A stretch of 64,000 nt of DNA. Source: Sarcocystis neurona (taxonomy: Eukaryota > Apicomplexa > Conoidasida > Eucoccidiorida > Sarcocystidae). Of this stretch, positions 48,589 through 60,700 are shown piece by piece (position 1 is the first letter of the stretch; every line of letters starts with the position of its first letter). Location: contig KL647294.1 of assembly GCA_000727475.1 (NCBI GenBank), positions 618,369 through 682,368 of the forward strand. Reading direction: 5' to 3'. Under the pieces are notes generated by a model, which searched no databases, was not told the DNA's origin, and saw nothing but the letters and a program-made list of their open reading frames with translations. Made by a program: the position numbers and the translations under genes.

Positions 48589-51500
48589 ATGAAGAGCGAC
48601 GCTGCTTTCTCAATGTCCGCCACTGCAGGGGTTGCTAAACCAAAGAAGCTTCCATCTCAAGGTGAGAAGACCCCCCGGCAACAGGAAATACCCACATCAA
48701 AATACAAGAACTCCTGTCGCACATCTCGTTAGTCTTCATTTGTCGTGTATCTGTAGTATGGCAAACACGCCGCTTCCCCTAGGAGTTCAGACATAGTCTA
48801 CTCTCACTTTGCTCTCTGCTACGTCATCCTTATTCTTCCTATCCGCCTCCGCCTCTTCGATCCTTATGCATATGCCACACTCTTAACGGGTCGTAGTAAC
48901 TGTGCATACGATTGAACTCTGACTTCGTTTGGTTCCCCCACTGCCCCCCACTTCAGATTAGCGCTCCTCCTCTTTTTTAACGGAGACTCGCACTCCCTCG
49001 TTTTCAGTAGTGCAACAACGAGGCGTCGTTTTTTTTTCCATAGTACAGACAAACCCGACGGAGTTCTGCTTTACTCACGCAGCACCAGCAGAAACAGGAG
49101 TCCACAATTGTGCACTTCTTCAACCGTCGAGCACGCGTTCGACTTCGGTAGCAATGAGTTCCCCATTTACATGAACGTCTATACCTTCGACGGTTGCTTT
49201 TCATCGCCCGCTAGACTGAGAAGACAGCGGACTCCAACGCCCATTCGAACACGGATTCTTCACAATCTCCTTCGTAGGGGGCAGCAGCACTGACGTTTGC
49301 GACAGGTATGCCTCCTGTCGCTCTAATTCGTCTTCCTCCTGCAAACCAGCACCACCCCTCGAAGTTTGTGATGTCGCGGATGCAATACATGTATGCATAT
49401 ATATATATACATATATCAATATATACACAAATATGCATAATGTACACACGCGCGTGTTTTCCTGGATATTATGCACCTGAATGCATCCCTGTTTATACAT
49501 ACATAGACAGGCACAGCACCGTCCCCCGGACGTACCTTTATACCCACAGAGGTGTTCCACTGGTGCTGCAAGAGCTTCTAATAGCGCGCTTAATGGATCG
49601 GCCTATCTGTGTAGTGGTGTACGCACTGTGGACGTCTGTGTCACAAATTCTGGAGCAGAAGAAATCAACCCAAATACACACTACACCCACGCGAAACGCA
49701 TGGTAAGACCTGGGCACTGTGTGTCTCTCGTTCCCCTCCCCTCCGTGAGTTTCAGCTGTGGCAGCCCCGGGAATGTGGCTATCGCACACTCTTGCACACG
49801 GCTGCACTAACAGCCACATATATATATGTGTATGTGTGTATACCTACGCATATATATGAGGGATCCGCATCTGCACGTAGTGAGTCGTTCACAGGAAAAG
49901 ACTCGAGAGTGCCGGTGCATATCTGAGAGATTTCTGCCTGCGTCTCGCCGGTGTATACGTGCGTGCAGTGGCGTTCTTGTTAAATGCCCAGCAGACGACT
50001 ACTTTCTACGCAGACGGAAAGAAAAGGAAGATTCTCACTATCGCTTCTGTCGAACTAAGGCGAATAGGGGGCTGGGCCTTGCTGGACGAACCACTCGGGG
50101 CGAAGGAGTATAGGACCACTCCGGTCACACACTGCAGCACAGAGACAAACAGACACGTACCTACGTTCCAGGCACGTGACGCGACTTTGACAGTGCAGCG
50201 CGAGGTATGTAGAAGATATATAGGTATACAAATAGGTATGACACGTCTAGGTAGGTAATGTATAATATATCAATATATATATATATATATATGCGTGTAC
50301 GCGCAGGCACTGATCGACGTAGGCCTGCACAACTACACAAGCTGAATATGCGCAGAGGGAGGGGTAAATGAGAGGCCAGTGGCACGGCTGAAAAAATGAA
50401 GGCACCACCAAAGTCTTCGACAACTACGTAAGCGTTTTGAAGAGTCAAGAAAGAACCTTCGAAACCAGTGCTGTGACTTTCCACAAATCCTCTGTCTCTA
50501 CGTACAGCTGCACACACACGTCCTCGGTCTACATTTCCACGCGTGCACAGATACGTTTCCATATGTGGGGTGCGAGACCTTGAAGCACGCGTGTGTAAAT
50601 CTGATAGACAATGGAAAAGTGACTAGCACACTCTTCTACACGCTGACGTGTCTACGCAGACATCCGTACAGCTGAATATACACACGCGCACATGTATACT
50701 TACACACGTCTCTACACAGACACGCCTGCACGGAGATTAGTGCGTCTGCGAGCGTGTCTCGTTCATTTATACGCGCACGGAGGCCGGGACAACGCGGCAA
50801 CACGCGCAACTACAACGGCGTGTACGCAGCACGACAGCCACATCAGACTCATACAGGCATGTCTGTACGTATACATATGTATATATATACACACACACAG
50901 GCAGGTCCACTGCGTGCCATTCTACTTGCGCAGGGACAGACTTGTAGTCGGGCATGCAGCGGTTAAAGCCGCTTCGAAGGATAATCCCCGGGCATGTGTA
51001 AGTAGCTAGAAGCGCTCTTGCGCAGATGGAAGATGCGGCGAGAGAAGGCAGAAAAACGCACTTTTTCATTATTCGTAATCCACGTTTTTTCCTCTTTTAC
51101 TTCTTCTTCCTCGACATGCATCTATGCCTCCGGCAGAAGCAACGACACTGCAGCACCAAGAACCTCTAGCTCGCTGCCCGCACGTGCGCCCGAACAAAAC
51201 CATTACCCCATATTTGTCGCGGCGCATGCCGCGGTGCGGTGCAACACATGCGTTCCTCGAATGCAAGTACGCACACACACAACAGTCACACGACTCAAAC
51301 CACACACACCAACCCTCTTCTAAACTCCTGCGATGTTGTGCGTATACATAAACATATATATATACGAAAGCCAGTGAACAGACAGCTCCCTACATGTATA
51401 CAAACAGCCAGTCAACCCTCTTCTAATTTACTGCGATGCTGTGCACAAACATATACATATGAAGGCCGGTGAACACAGAGCTCCCTACACGTATACAAAC

Positions 51501-51786
51501 ATGCAGTCTTGGGTGCCGCATGGCGAGGTCCCTTTCTGAGAAACATAGCAACAACACACTTGTCTATCATTCTGCGGCGGAGCTGGCCTCTGGTACACAA
51601 CATTCGTCGGTACAAAAGTCAACACGTTCCTCAAAAAGAGGCACATTTTTCTCAGAAAGTCCTTCTCATGAAGGCGCACGACCGTCTACTCCTTCGCGTT
51701 CTCTCTATCGACCTCAAGTGCAAAGCAGACAGACGTCAAGTCGTTCTCTCTTGTTCAAAAGTGCTTCGTCAGCAAGCGGTGACTGA
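48589..51786 (+). CDS. Unrecognised 196-residue protein in four exons
   Basis: Exons 48589-48661, 49221-49305, 49550-49702 and 51507-51786 add up to exactly 197 codons, with phases 1, 2 and 2 agreeing at every join. Donors are strong (CAAG GTGAGA, ACAG GTATGC, CATG GTAAGA). The ATG gives MKSDAAFSMSATAG. The centre is a hydrophobic helical block (GVPLVLQELLIARLMDRP then VYALWTSVSQILEQKK) that faintly resembles the RIIa/Dpy-30 dimerisation-docking helix pair. The last exon is Ser-rich (SSRSLLFKSASSASGD). Introns run into repeat-rich DNA, and a 103-bp tandem duplication sits directly before the last acceptor. Function unknown. The first three exons are more certain than the last. Confidence 0.5.
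49390..50300. repeat. Start of the repeat-rich segment: TA/CATA arrays
   Basis: Several short arrays of ATATAT and ACATAT type appear from about 49395 onward (49397-49420, 49818-49860, 50268-50295). They mark the left end of the simple-sequence-rich segment that continues to the window end. Confidence 0.85.
51312..51503. repeat. 103-bp tandem duplication
   Basis: ACCCTCTTCTAAACTCCTGC at 51312 recurs as ACCCTCTTCTAATTTACTGC at 51415. The similarity continues through CAGCTCCCTACATGTATACA and CTCCCTACACGTATACAAAC. The second copy ends at the proposed acceptor of the last exon of the plus-strand gene. Confidence 0.88.
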
Positions 51787-54700
51787 CTAACACAGAAGCA
51801 GACCGCATACTAATAAAAGAAAGGAAGACAAATAGAAGAGACGCGTGTGCGTGCATACGCAGCAAAAGGTATAGAGAAGGGGTGAGGGCAGGTACGTGTG
51901 CCCACGTATACAGAGAGGGAATGTGCGTACACACACACACATGCGTATATCTACAGAGAGAGACACGCGCATGCAAATGTTTGTCGGCAAAAGTATACAC
52001 GCGTGGGTACTCGTACAAATACATACATACAGAGAAATAGCCACCATACAGGAATGCAGACAACACGGGTAGAGGCGGGGACAGGTATACACGTACACGC
52101 ACGTAAGGAAAGTCGCTATGCATCCTGGCAGCACGTTTAGATAAAGGAGTATATGTCTGTACACAGAACAACGCATACGTGGACGTATTTGTACGTATAT
52201 GTAGGTATACATATATATATATATATATGGGGAGGGAGAGAGAGGGTACCTGTGTATGTAGACATCTGTATATATACGTAGAGACACATAAGAATATAGA
52301 GAGCTCACCAGAGAGGCTGCGGTGCCCGTCCAAACATTCAAACACTGGTTCGGCTGGATATCGCAGAATAAATAGTGCGACGCGAGAAAGACGATGGCCA
52401 CCTTCAATCCCTGTAGCAAAAGGCAAATTTTGCTGCGTTCATGCGCATCCATTTGTCCCCATTTAGACACATACGGAATGACTAATACATATGCAAATAT
52501 ATATATATATATATAGATAGACTGATAGATAGGTACACAGTGTAGACTAACATACCACATGCAACACATATGTCTCCTTCTCTCTCTCTCTGTATATACA
52601 TGGATTAACAAACATACAGACAACTCCATATTCATCTTACACGTCCACGTATACACATATGCGTAAACAAGCACACATCTATACGATTATACTAACACAG
52701 CGGACACACAACAGACGTCCCACGTTAGACAGATGGGCACAGAGAGGCAGCCACTTGCGTTAGCAGCTGCAGCAGACATGTGAAATGACTGCTGCTGCGG
52801 TATGTGGTGCTGCGGAAGAGTTTTTCCCTGCTATTGCTCTTCTGTCCCCGGACGTACGACTGCAACTGTCGCTCCTGCTGGATCTCCTGAGAAGAGGGTG
52901 TGGCAGCAGTCGCGGCTGTTCACTTAGTCCCGCTGCTGCTACTGCGTCTGTTGAGACGAACGTACGGGAGCAGACGCAGCTGCTGACTAAGTCCCCCTGC
53001 TGCCGCCCTAACTGCTGCAGAACAGGAGAGTCGCCGCTGCTCCTGCTGTTGTCCTGCTGCCCCTGCTACGTTCTACCGTTGCTGCTGCTGCATCTGCTCT
53101 TCTCCTGTCGCCGCTGCTGCTCCTATTGCGCCTGCGGCTCTGCTGCTATTGCTCCTGCTGCTGCGACGCCTGCTGCGGCTCCCCGTCCTGCCCCGTCCTT
53201 GCTTCGTAAGAGCTTGCTGCTGCTTTTAGAGAAAGGTTTTTCTCTTTCTCTGCAGCAGCGATAGCAGCTACTGCAGAGTACCGTCCGCCCGATGCTGCGA
53301 ATGCTGCAGAAATTGTCACTGCTGCTCGCGTCAATGCTGCTTTTACTGCTACTGGTCCAGACACATGCATGTATATGTGTTAGTATAGATACACGTATAC
53401 ATGTTTACCTGTATATGTATGCCAACACACACAAGTGCTCATCCACGTTTATGTAGAGACAAAGCCTACACACTTGCATAAACGTATATAGATCGATACA
53501 TTGAGAGAAGGAACTGCTTCCGGTGTCGTGCCGCACAGAGGTGTTGCCACTGCTGTTGCTGCTGAATGTCGAGTGTGCCACGCTGAGACGTAGAGACACT
53601 GCTGCCCCGCGGCTGACGAAGAAGCCACTGCTGCAGCCGCTTGGTTGACGCTGCCGTTGCTGTTGCTGCGGGGCTGCTTCGTAAACACTGTTGCTGCTGT
53701 TACTGCGGCTGCTGCTGCCGCTGCTTCGTAGACCGCGCTGCTGCTGCTGTTATTGCAACTGCTTCGCAGACACTGCTACTGCTGCTGTTCGCGCCTAAAA
53801 ACTCACCTTCAAAATGCCGGTGGAAACCGCTCCGAAATGCGTCATCAAATACCACAGCGTTCCCGAGTGCATCCAGCCCGATACAAATAACCAAAAGAAG
53901 CAGTGCGCCACTGTCTGGGAAAGAGACGGGGGGAGGCGGGTTCAAACATACACACACCCGTGCACTCATATCGAAATATCCACACAGTTAACCCCTCATA
54001 TATATAAACGGATATTCGCTTATGTGTACACATATATATATACACACAGATGTATACATATACGTATACATAGATCTACATATATGCATATACAAACAGA
54101 TATACATATTTACATATATGGAGAGTTACAAGTAGGAAGTGTCCGTAAAATAGAGACTCAGACGTACACCAGCATCGCAACACCGATGTGATGCACGTAC
54201 ACCCCGCTTGTGGGCGTATGAGAGCACCAGGGAAAGCAGCTCCTGCTGCTGCGTCGGGGGACATGTGTGACGAGTGTGGGAAGTCGTCGAGAGACCGCCA
54301 AGGCGACAGAACTTCGAGAGACGCGCAAAAATATACAGGTGTGGGCGGCTAATAAAACTCTGTAGAGAGGGATTCGTAGACGCACGTGTGTCTCCCTGTG
54401 GATGAATCCTTAGCTAAAAGACACACGCCTGCACACAGCTCGGGGAGACAAGTTTGCTGCTGCTTCAGCTTCAGTACAGGGCTTTTTTTGTGAAGTACAC
54501 CTACAATATATAAATGCGTATATGTGTGTGTGTGTATCTACGGCTCTCTGTTTCTGTCTCTATATGCATGTGCGTGTTCTTTCTGTTCACAAACATATAT
54601 ATACATGTATTACATATACTATATGTACAGATACGTATATGTATATATTAATGCACGTGACAGAGAGCACTACAGCACTACTGCAACGGCTGTCTGTCTC

Positions 54701-57700
54701 TGTCTCTCTATCTCTCTAGGTACGCACGTTCGTATACACACATATACATACACACACACACATACATATATATACATGCACATATATATATATATATATA
54801 GGCGTGTGGCAGAGACCATTACGGCAACAGCTGTAGTGTAAACATGCACACAGCTGTACACGTACATACATATGTTTATATGCGTGTTGCAGAGACCACT
54901 AAGGTACCCGCTGTAGTGTAGACATGTACATAAATATATATGTACATGTAGATATACATGTATACACATATGCGTGTTGCAGAGACCACTGCGGCAACGG
55001 CTTTTTACAATACACCATGTAGGTACTGCAAGGAGAAGCGCTGCCACAGACGCGCGACGTTTTGTAGTTCTCCTGTTCGACGCAAATAAACGACTGCTGC
55101 AGATTGGGTGCTGTGCTTTGTCGCGCATTGAGCGTGCGACAGAACTGCTATTCATTCAGAGACCGCTACAAACTTGCAGGAGCGAAGGACAAGTACAACC
55201 GAGTGGAAGCGAATCTGCTGTTGCTGCGCAGGAGTGCCCTTCTCAGGACGGCAGCAGCGACAGCCGTCACAGCAGCCACGGCACGAAAACTGCAAGCGCG
55301 CCAGGACTCTGCTGTCGCAACTCTGAAATACATATACATATCTGTAGATACGCAGACACATGTGGTGCATGCATGTGCGCACACATAAGCTTGCAAAAAC
55401 GCCCGATGTCCTCCGCAGCAAATGCCTCTATTAATACGATATATACGGATATTCACATACAAATACCTACACTAGTGTATATGTATACATAAGGATATGG
55501 ATATTCACACGCAGATATATATACTCGTACGCGCAGACACAAACACATTCATACTGACATACAGGTAGGAAGAAAGGACGCCTAGAAACACGTGGTCGCG
55601 TGCACTTCCAAAGGCACACGCATACACGTCATACAGGCATGTCTGCAGACAAGAACAGCTGCATACACGTGTACATCGCCAGAATAGAAGAGAAGTCAAA
55701 CACATACACATACACCCACAGATAGACACCCACCCACACGCACACATACACTTGGACGGCCCCCCGCCTCGCTCAAGACGTGTACTACGACTCGGGATGC
55801 GTAGATGCGCTGCAGAGAGTCCCGGTGCCCTCGCGTGCAGACGAAAAAAGTCTACCCACGTATCGGGCGAGAGAGCAGCAAGAAAGACAGAGAGACAGAG
55901 AGAAAAAGAAAGAGGAACGTAAACAAAGAAAGAAAAAGAGACAGAAGAAAGGGAAAAGGAGGAGAGACAAAGCAAGATAGAATAGAGAAGAATAGAAAAA
56001 GAGGGGACGAAGAAGGTACGGATGTAAGAAGTCATGCGTGGAGGCAAAGGAGACCGTTTTGCCGGATCCTCCATACCCGGTAGCCCGAGGAAAACCACGA
56101 GGTAAAGCACACGCGTGTCTCCCAGCGCACCGACGCGTATACAGACACTAGCAACACGCGCGCTGCTTTGCGGAGATGATGTCTACTTCTTCGCTAGGAA
56201 GCGAAAGTGACGGAGTCGCGCAGATTTTTGCTGCCGACGGTGTTCTGCCGGGTGTGTATGCGTGCAAGGAGGCACCAGCAACCTGCTTGCCCGTCTGCCT
56301 GTATGTGCTGGGGGGCGACCCACGAGAACGACGGGCTACTGGAGGGCCAACGTGTGGTGCGTTCGCACATACATTTGTGTAACCAAGGAGGGGCTTCCTC
56401 TACGCTCGACCGGGGCAGGGAAGCACGGAAGAGCCGGAGGAGAGTTCACGAGAGCCCGAAAGCCGAGACCGGAGGAAGCGCCGTGACACACCGGAGAACG
56501 ACAGCAGGACACACAAAAGTCGCTGCCGTACTACCACGTCTGCAGCTACATTGTCTGTAAGTGTTTCTACGAAGCACAAACCGCTGCCGCCTAGACAGAG
56601 CTACAGGTCTCTTCGCTGTAGAAATGACCTGTACAAAGTTCTCTGTCTCCACGTACAGGTAGAGCTACGAACACAGGGCTGTTTAGAAAAACGACAGGGT
56701 GGTCGAGCAGAAGTAGACACTCCCCCGCTGCTGGTGGCGGTGCCGCAGACTCCGTAAGAGCAAGGAGGTCACCTGTTGCTGGCCCACCCACGGCCCGCTT
56801 CAAGACGTGCAGCGAGCTCGTGAAAAATAAATTTTTCTAACGGCAACCGAAAGGAGACAAAGCGGTAAACTCACGTCGCTTGCCATGGAAATGACAGACA
56901 TAGTCATCTACATCAACGTGTATCTATCTAACTATGTAACCTAGACATATATATATATATATGCGGCAAATCTTTGAACAGACGTGCTAAATAACGTAGA
57001 GCTATACAATACAAATATATATATATATATATACGCATACAATCCACTACCGATGTACAGGCACACAGAAACACACACACAACCCGCACAAGAAAATATA
57101 GAGCATATTTGTACGAAGATGAACATCAGATTTAGACCCACAATATCCATACGTATACACACCTATGCGTATATCCAAGAGAAAACGAATATCTTTCTCG
57201 GTTGAGTCACCTTCGAAGAGCTAGCTGCTGCAGCAACCAAGAGTACTGTTCGCACTCACAGCTCCCAGCACCTTCAGGTATACTTTGTCTATATTTATAT
57301 ATACATGTATAAATGTGGACAGGTAGATTTTCGTAATCTCCTGGCTACGCGTGTGTGTATCGATATTCTGTACTCGTAACTTTGTGGAGTTATCTGTTTG
57401 TGGATATATTGTAGACTCACGTCTCTGCGTGTGGATGTGTGTCTTTACCGCCTATAGCTTTCTCTGTCCCCGTATGTTCAGCCAAGTGCTCGTATCAGGC
57501 GCATATATATATAGCTGGATAGCCGCAGATGTAGACGAGCTAATCGTGTACTACCTCTCTGCTTCATTTACCTGGGGAGAGCCAGACTTGGCGACAATGG
57601 GATCAAGAACCAGCTCCTGGAAGCGCGGGGCCGTCCAGAACACCGTCCACAGCGTCACAGGAATGGCGCAGCAGACCCTGCAGAACGCCGTCCCACACGT

Positions 57701-60700
57701 GTGCGAGCAGGCAAGCCCTGCGTGCAGGCTGGGTCGTTGCTTCTTTTACAAATACATATATATGGTCTATTATATAGAGGTAGGTACCTATAAATATATG
57801 CGTATGCGCATATATATATATATGTATATATATCTTTTTTTGACCGAACGTCAAACGAGTAGTTATGTTTTCGACAGTAGGGGGGGCACGCCTTATGTGT
57901 GGTGACTGTGGGATGAGAGAAGCACTGGCGCATGCAAGCGAAGGCCTGCTGAAAGGAAGGGGGAGAGAGACACACGTCGCAATATATCGATATGAGCTGT
58001 AGAGAATAGAGTAGCGGCGCCATGCAGCTACAAAGCGGTCGAGCAGCTCCAACCGGGCTGCTGCAGAAACGCTTGTGCATTTTATTGCTCCTCCCCTACG
58101 TATCTGCACCGGCGGGTCGTACACAAGACGACGGAAAAAGTATGACGCCCCACGACGGAATGCGTATCATACTGTAACACACACAAACGCTCCAACGCAC
58201 GAAAAATAACTTCAGATGTATGAGAAGACACAGGCGCACGCCCCCCACCCACCCATCCGCACACACAAATACAAGCGTCCATACATATTTGTCTACGTAT
58301 ATACATACGTGCGATTCCTGGCGAGCGTCCATATACCTACGTATACGTGTATACACATATATGTTTTCCCGGCAAGCGGCCATATACATACACGTGTATG
58401 TACATACACACATATGTATATCCGTATATGCATACACAAATATATACATATATATGTGCATCACCATTTAGAGGATTTAGTTAATTACATCTAGATACAT
58501 ACATGTAGGTAAAGACAGATTCGTGAGCCACATATACACGCCGGCACACGAGACGATTTCTCTTTGTCTTTCTGGGCAGAGAACCGTGGCGGTGCTGCGT
58601 GCCCATACGAGGGGAAGAGCAGATTACCCCATCATGCAGACGAGATTTGGTCCTTCTATGCAGTTCTGTCCTCTCATGAATTTTTCGTTCAAAACAAATG
58701 TTAATCCCATCAGCACGGAGGCGAGGAGGATCAAGATGACTCCGAGAAACTCCTCGTCTCTGAAACTGAACCGCTGGTCACAGGCCTTCAGCGATATGCC
58801 CAGTGAAATCAGGAAGATCTGCGCAGCAGCAGGAGGAGAAAAGGAGGAGGGGACGGAGCAGCGTGGGGACAAGGAGAGCAGACAGGACTGAAACGAGGAG
58901 AGAACAAATGTGAGGGAAAGGAAAAAGGGGGAGGAGAGTACGGGCGGAAACGCTCAACGGGCAGCAACACGCGTTTCCGACCGGGGCCGCGGGACAGACG
59001 GGTGAACGACCGCCTTCACACAACGCCTACCAGGCGGAGAAGAAAGCAGCAGAAAACACACGAAAAAAAGTCAGACACCAGGCGAAGGAACGGAGCTGAA
59101 CATAGAACACGACGATGAAGAAAAGAGGAAATGCCAACGCACGCGCGTCGCTTACATCCGCACCCTCCACACACAGAAGGCAGGTAGGTACACGCCACTA
59201 GCGAACAGGCGGCAGCAGACAACGTTTCTGGTTTTCCTAGTGTTCGGCTCTCATCTCGCCGAGAGAGAAAATTTAAAAAACACAGGAAACTTGAGGAGGA
59301 ATAGAGATGCACCCTCTCTCGAAACTAAAACTCAGTCACAACAAGGGGGACCAGAGACGTTTGAATAAGAAAACGCGAACAGCAGGAGGCAAAAAAGGTG
59401 GAGAAGAGAACAAAAGCAGATGGAAAGAAGAACAGGACTGAGGGCGAAGGGAAAAGAGGGGGTGGGAAATTTCAGGCCTGTTACGGTGGCGACCCGCGCT
59501 GGAGACAGAGGACAAGTCGAAGCTGATTAGTAAAAATGAGAAATGTGAAGAGTAAACAGAAGGGAGCGAATCATTTTTGGAGGAGGAAATGAAGAAAAAA
59601 TTTGGAACAGAACGGAAAGCTGGGAGAAAGAGGAAAGGAGAAACAGAACGGAAAGCTGGAAGAAGGAGAAAACGGGAAAAGGCCTTCACGCACGGTGTAC
59701 GTACGCCCGAAAACTTGCGCTTCTTTTCCAGGACACGTTTAACGGATATTATACTCTCAGGCACATACACCATACACCGACGTCTCTGTTCTTCCTCTCT
59801 CTCTCTCTAAAAGATGCAAAGACGAATTCCAGCAGGCTGCCCAGCCGCCACCGAAACAGACACACCGGACACCGAGCAGCACACGCGGAAGTCGTCAGTG
59901 TGTATTGACTGAGGTGTACGTACACACGAGATACACGTGTACTGACGTAAGAGAACAGAAGCTCGTGAACGATAGCGGGAATCAAAGGGGACTATACATA
60001 AGCGAGAAGAACCCTGCATTGCAGAAGGAAGACGTGCAGCACAGAAACTTCGAGACGAAGCGGAAGAGAGAGAACCGGAAGAATTCGCGCGTGCGAAAGG
60101 AGGTGTACGTACACCAGACGGAGCTCGGGGACGCCGCGCGCTGCCACGTTTGTTTGCATATTCCGCACACGAATATGAATGCCTGTTGTCCTCTCAATCA
60201 ATATAACTGATGCAGCTGTCTGCTTGTGGGCCGGAGTGTGACGACTAACACATATAAATATATACGCACAAATGGGCGACTGCTTCGTGCCTCGAAAAGT
60301 GCGTCTGTGGTCATCTGTTCGCTTTTACAAACTGTCCACACAGAGACGTGTACTTGAGGGATTCGACTACAGCGTATATGCAGTATATATATTGAAGTGT
60401 CGGTAGTATACATACGCAGCTGCAGCAGGAAGAACACGACGACAGCACCAGCGGGAAGACGGGAGCAGGAAGAGGAAGTGCGGCAGCTGTGGCACCAGCA
60501 CAGATGCGACAGCAGCAGAGAAGCAGCGGCAGTAGTAGAGACGCACCACCAGCAGCAGGCGCAGCAGAGAAGCAGCTGCGGAGAAGCAGCAGCAGAGAAG
60601 CAGCAGCAGAGAAGCAACAGCTGAGTTGCAGCAGTGGAGTAGCAGCGGCGAAGAAGCAGCAGCGAAGAAGCAGCAGCGAAGAAGCAGCAGCGGAGTAGCA

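Noticed and set aside
49082..49150. Possible extra exon after the acceptor TTTACTCACGCAG
   Set aside because: It cannot be entered in phase 1 and left in phase 1, so it breaks the frame of the four-exon model.
52785..53264. Plus-strand ORF starting with ATG through the CTG cluster
   Set aside because: Its openness comes from stop-free triplets, and it lies in an intron of the transporter on the other strand.
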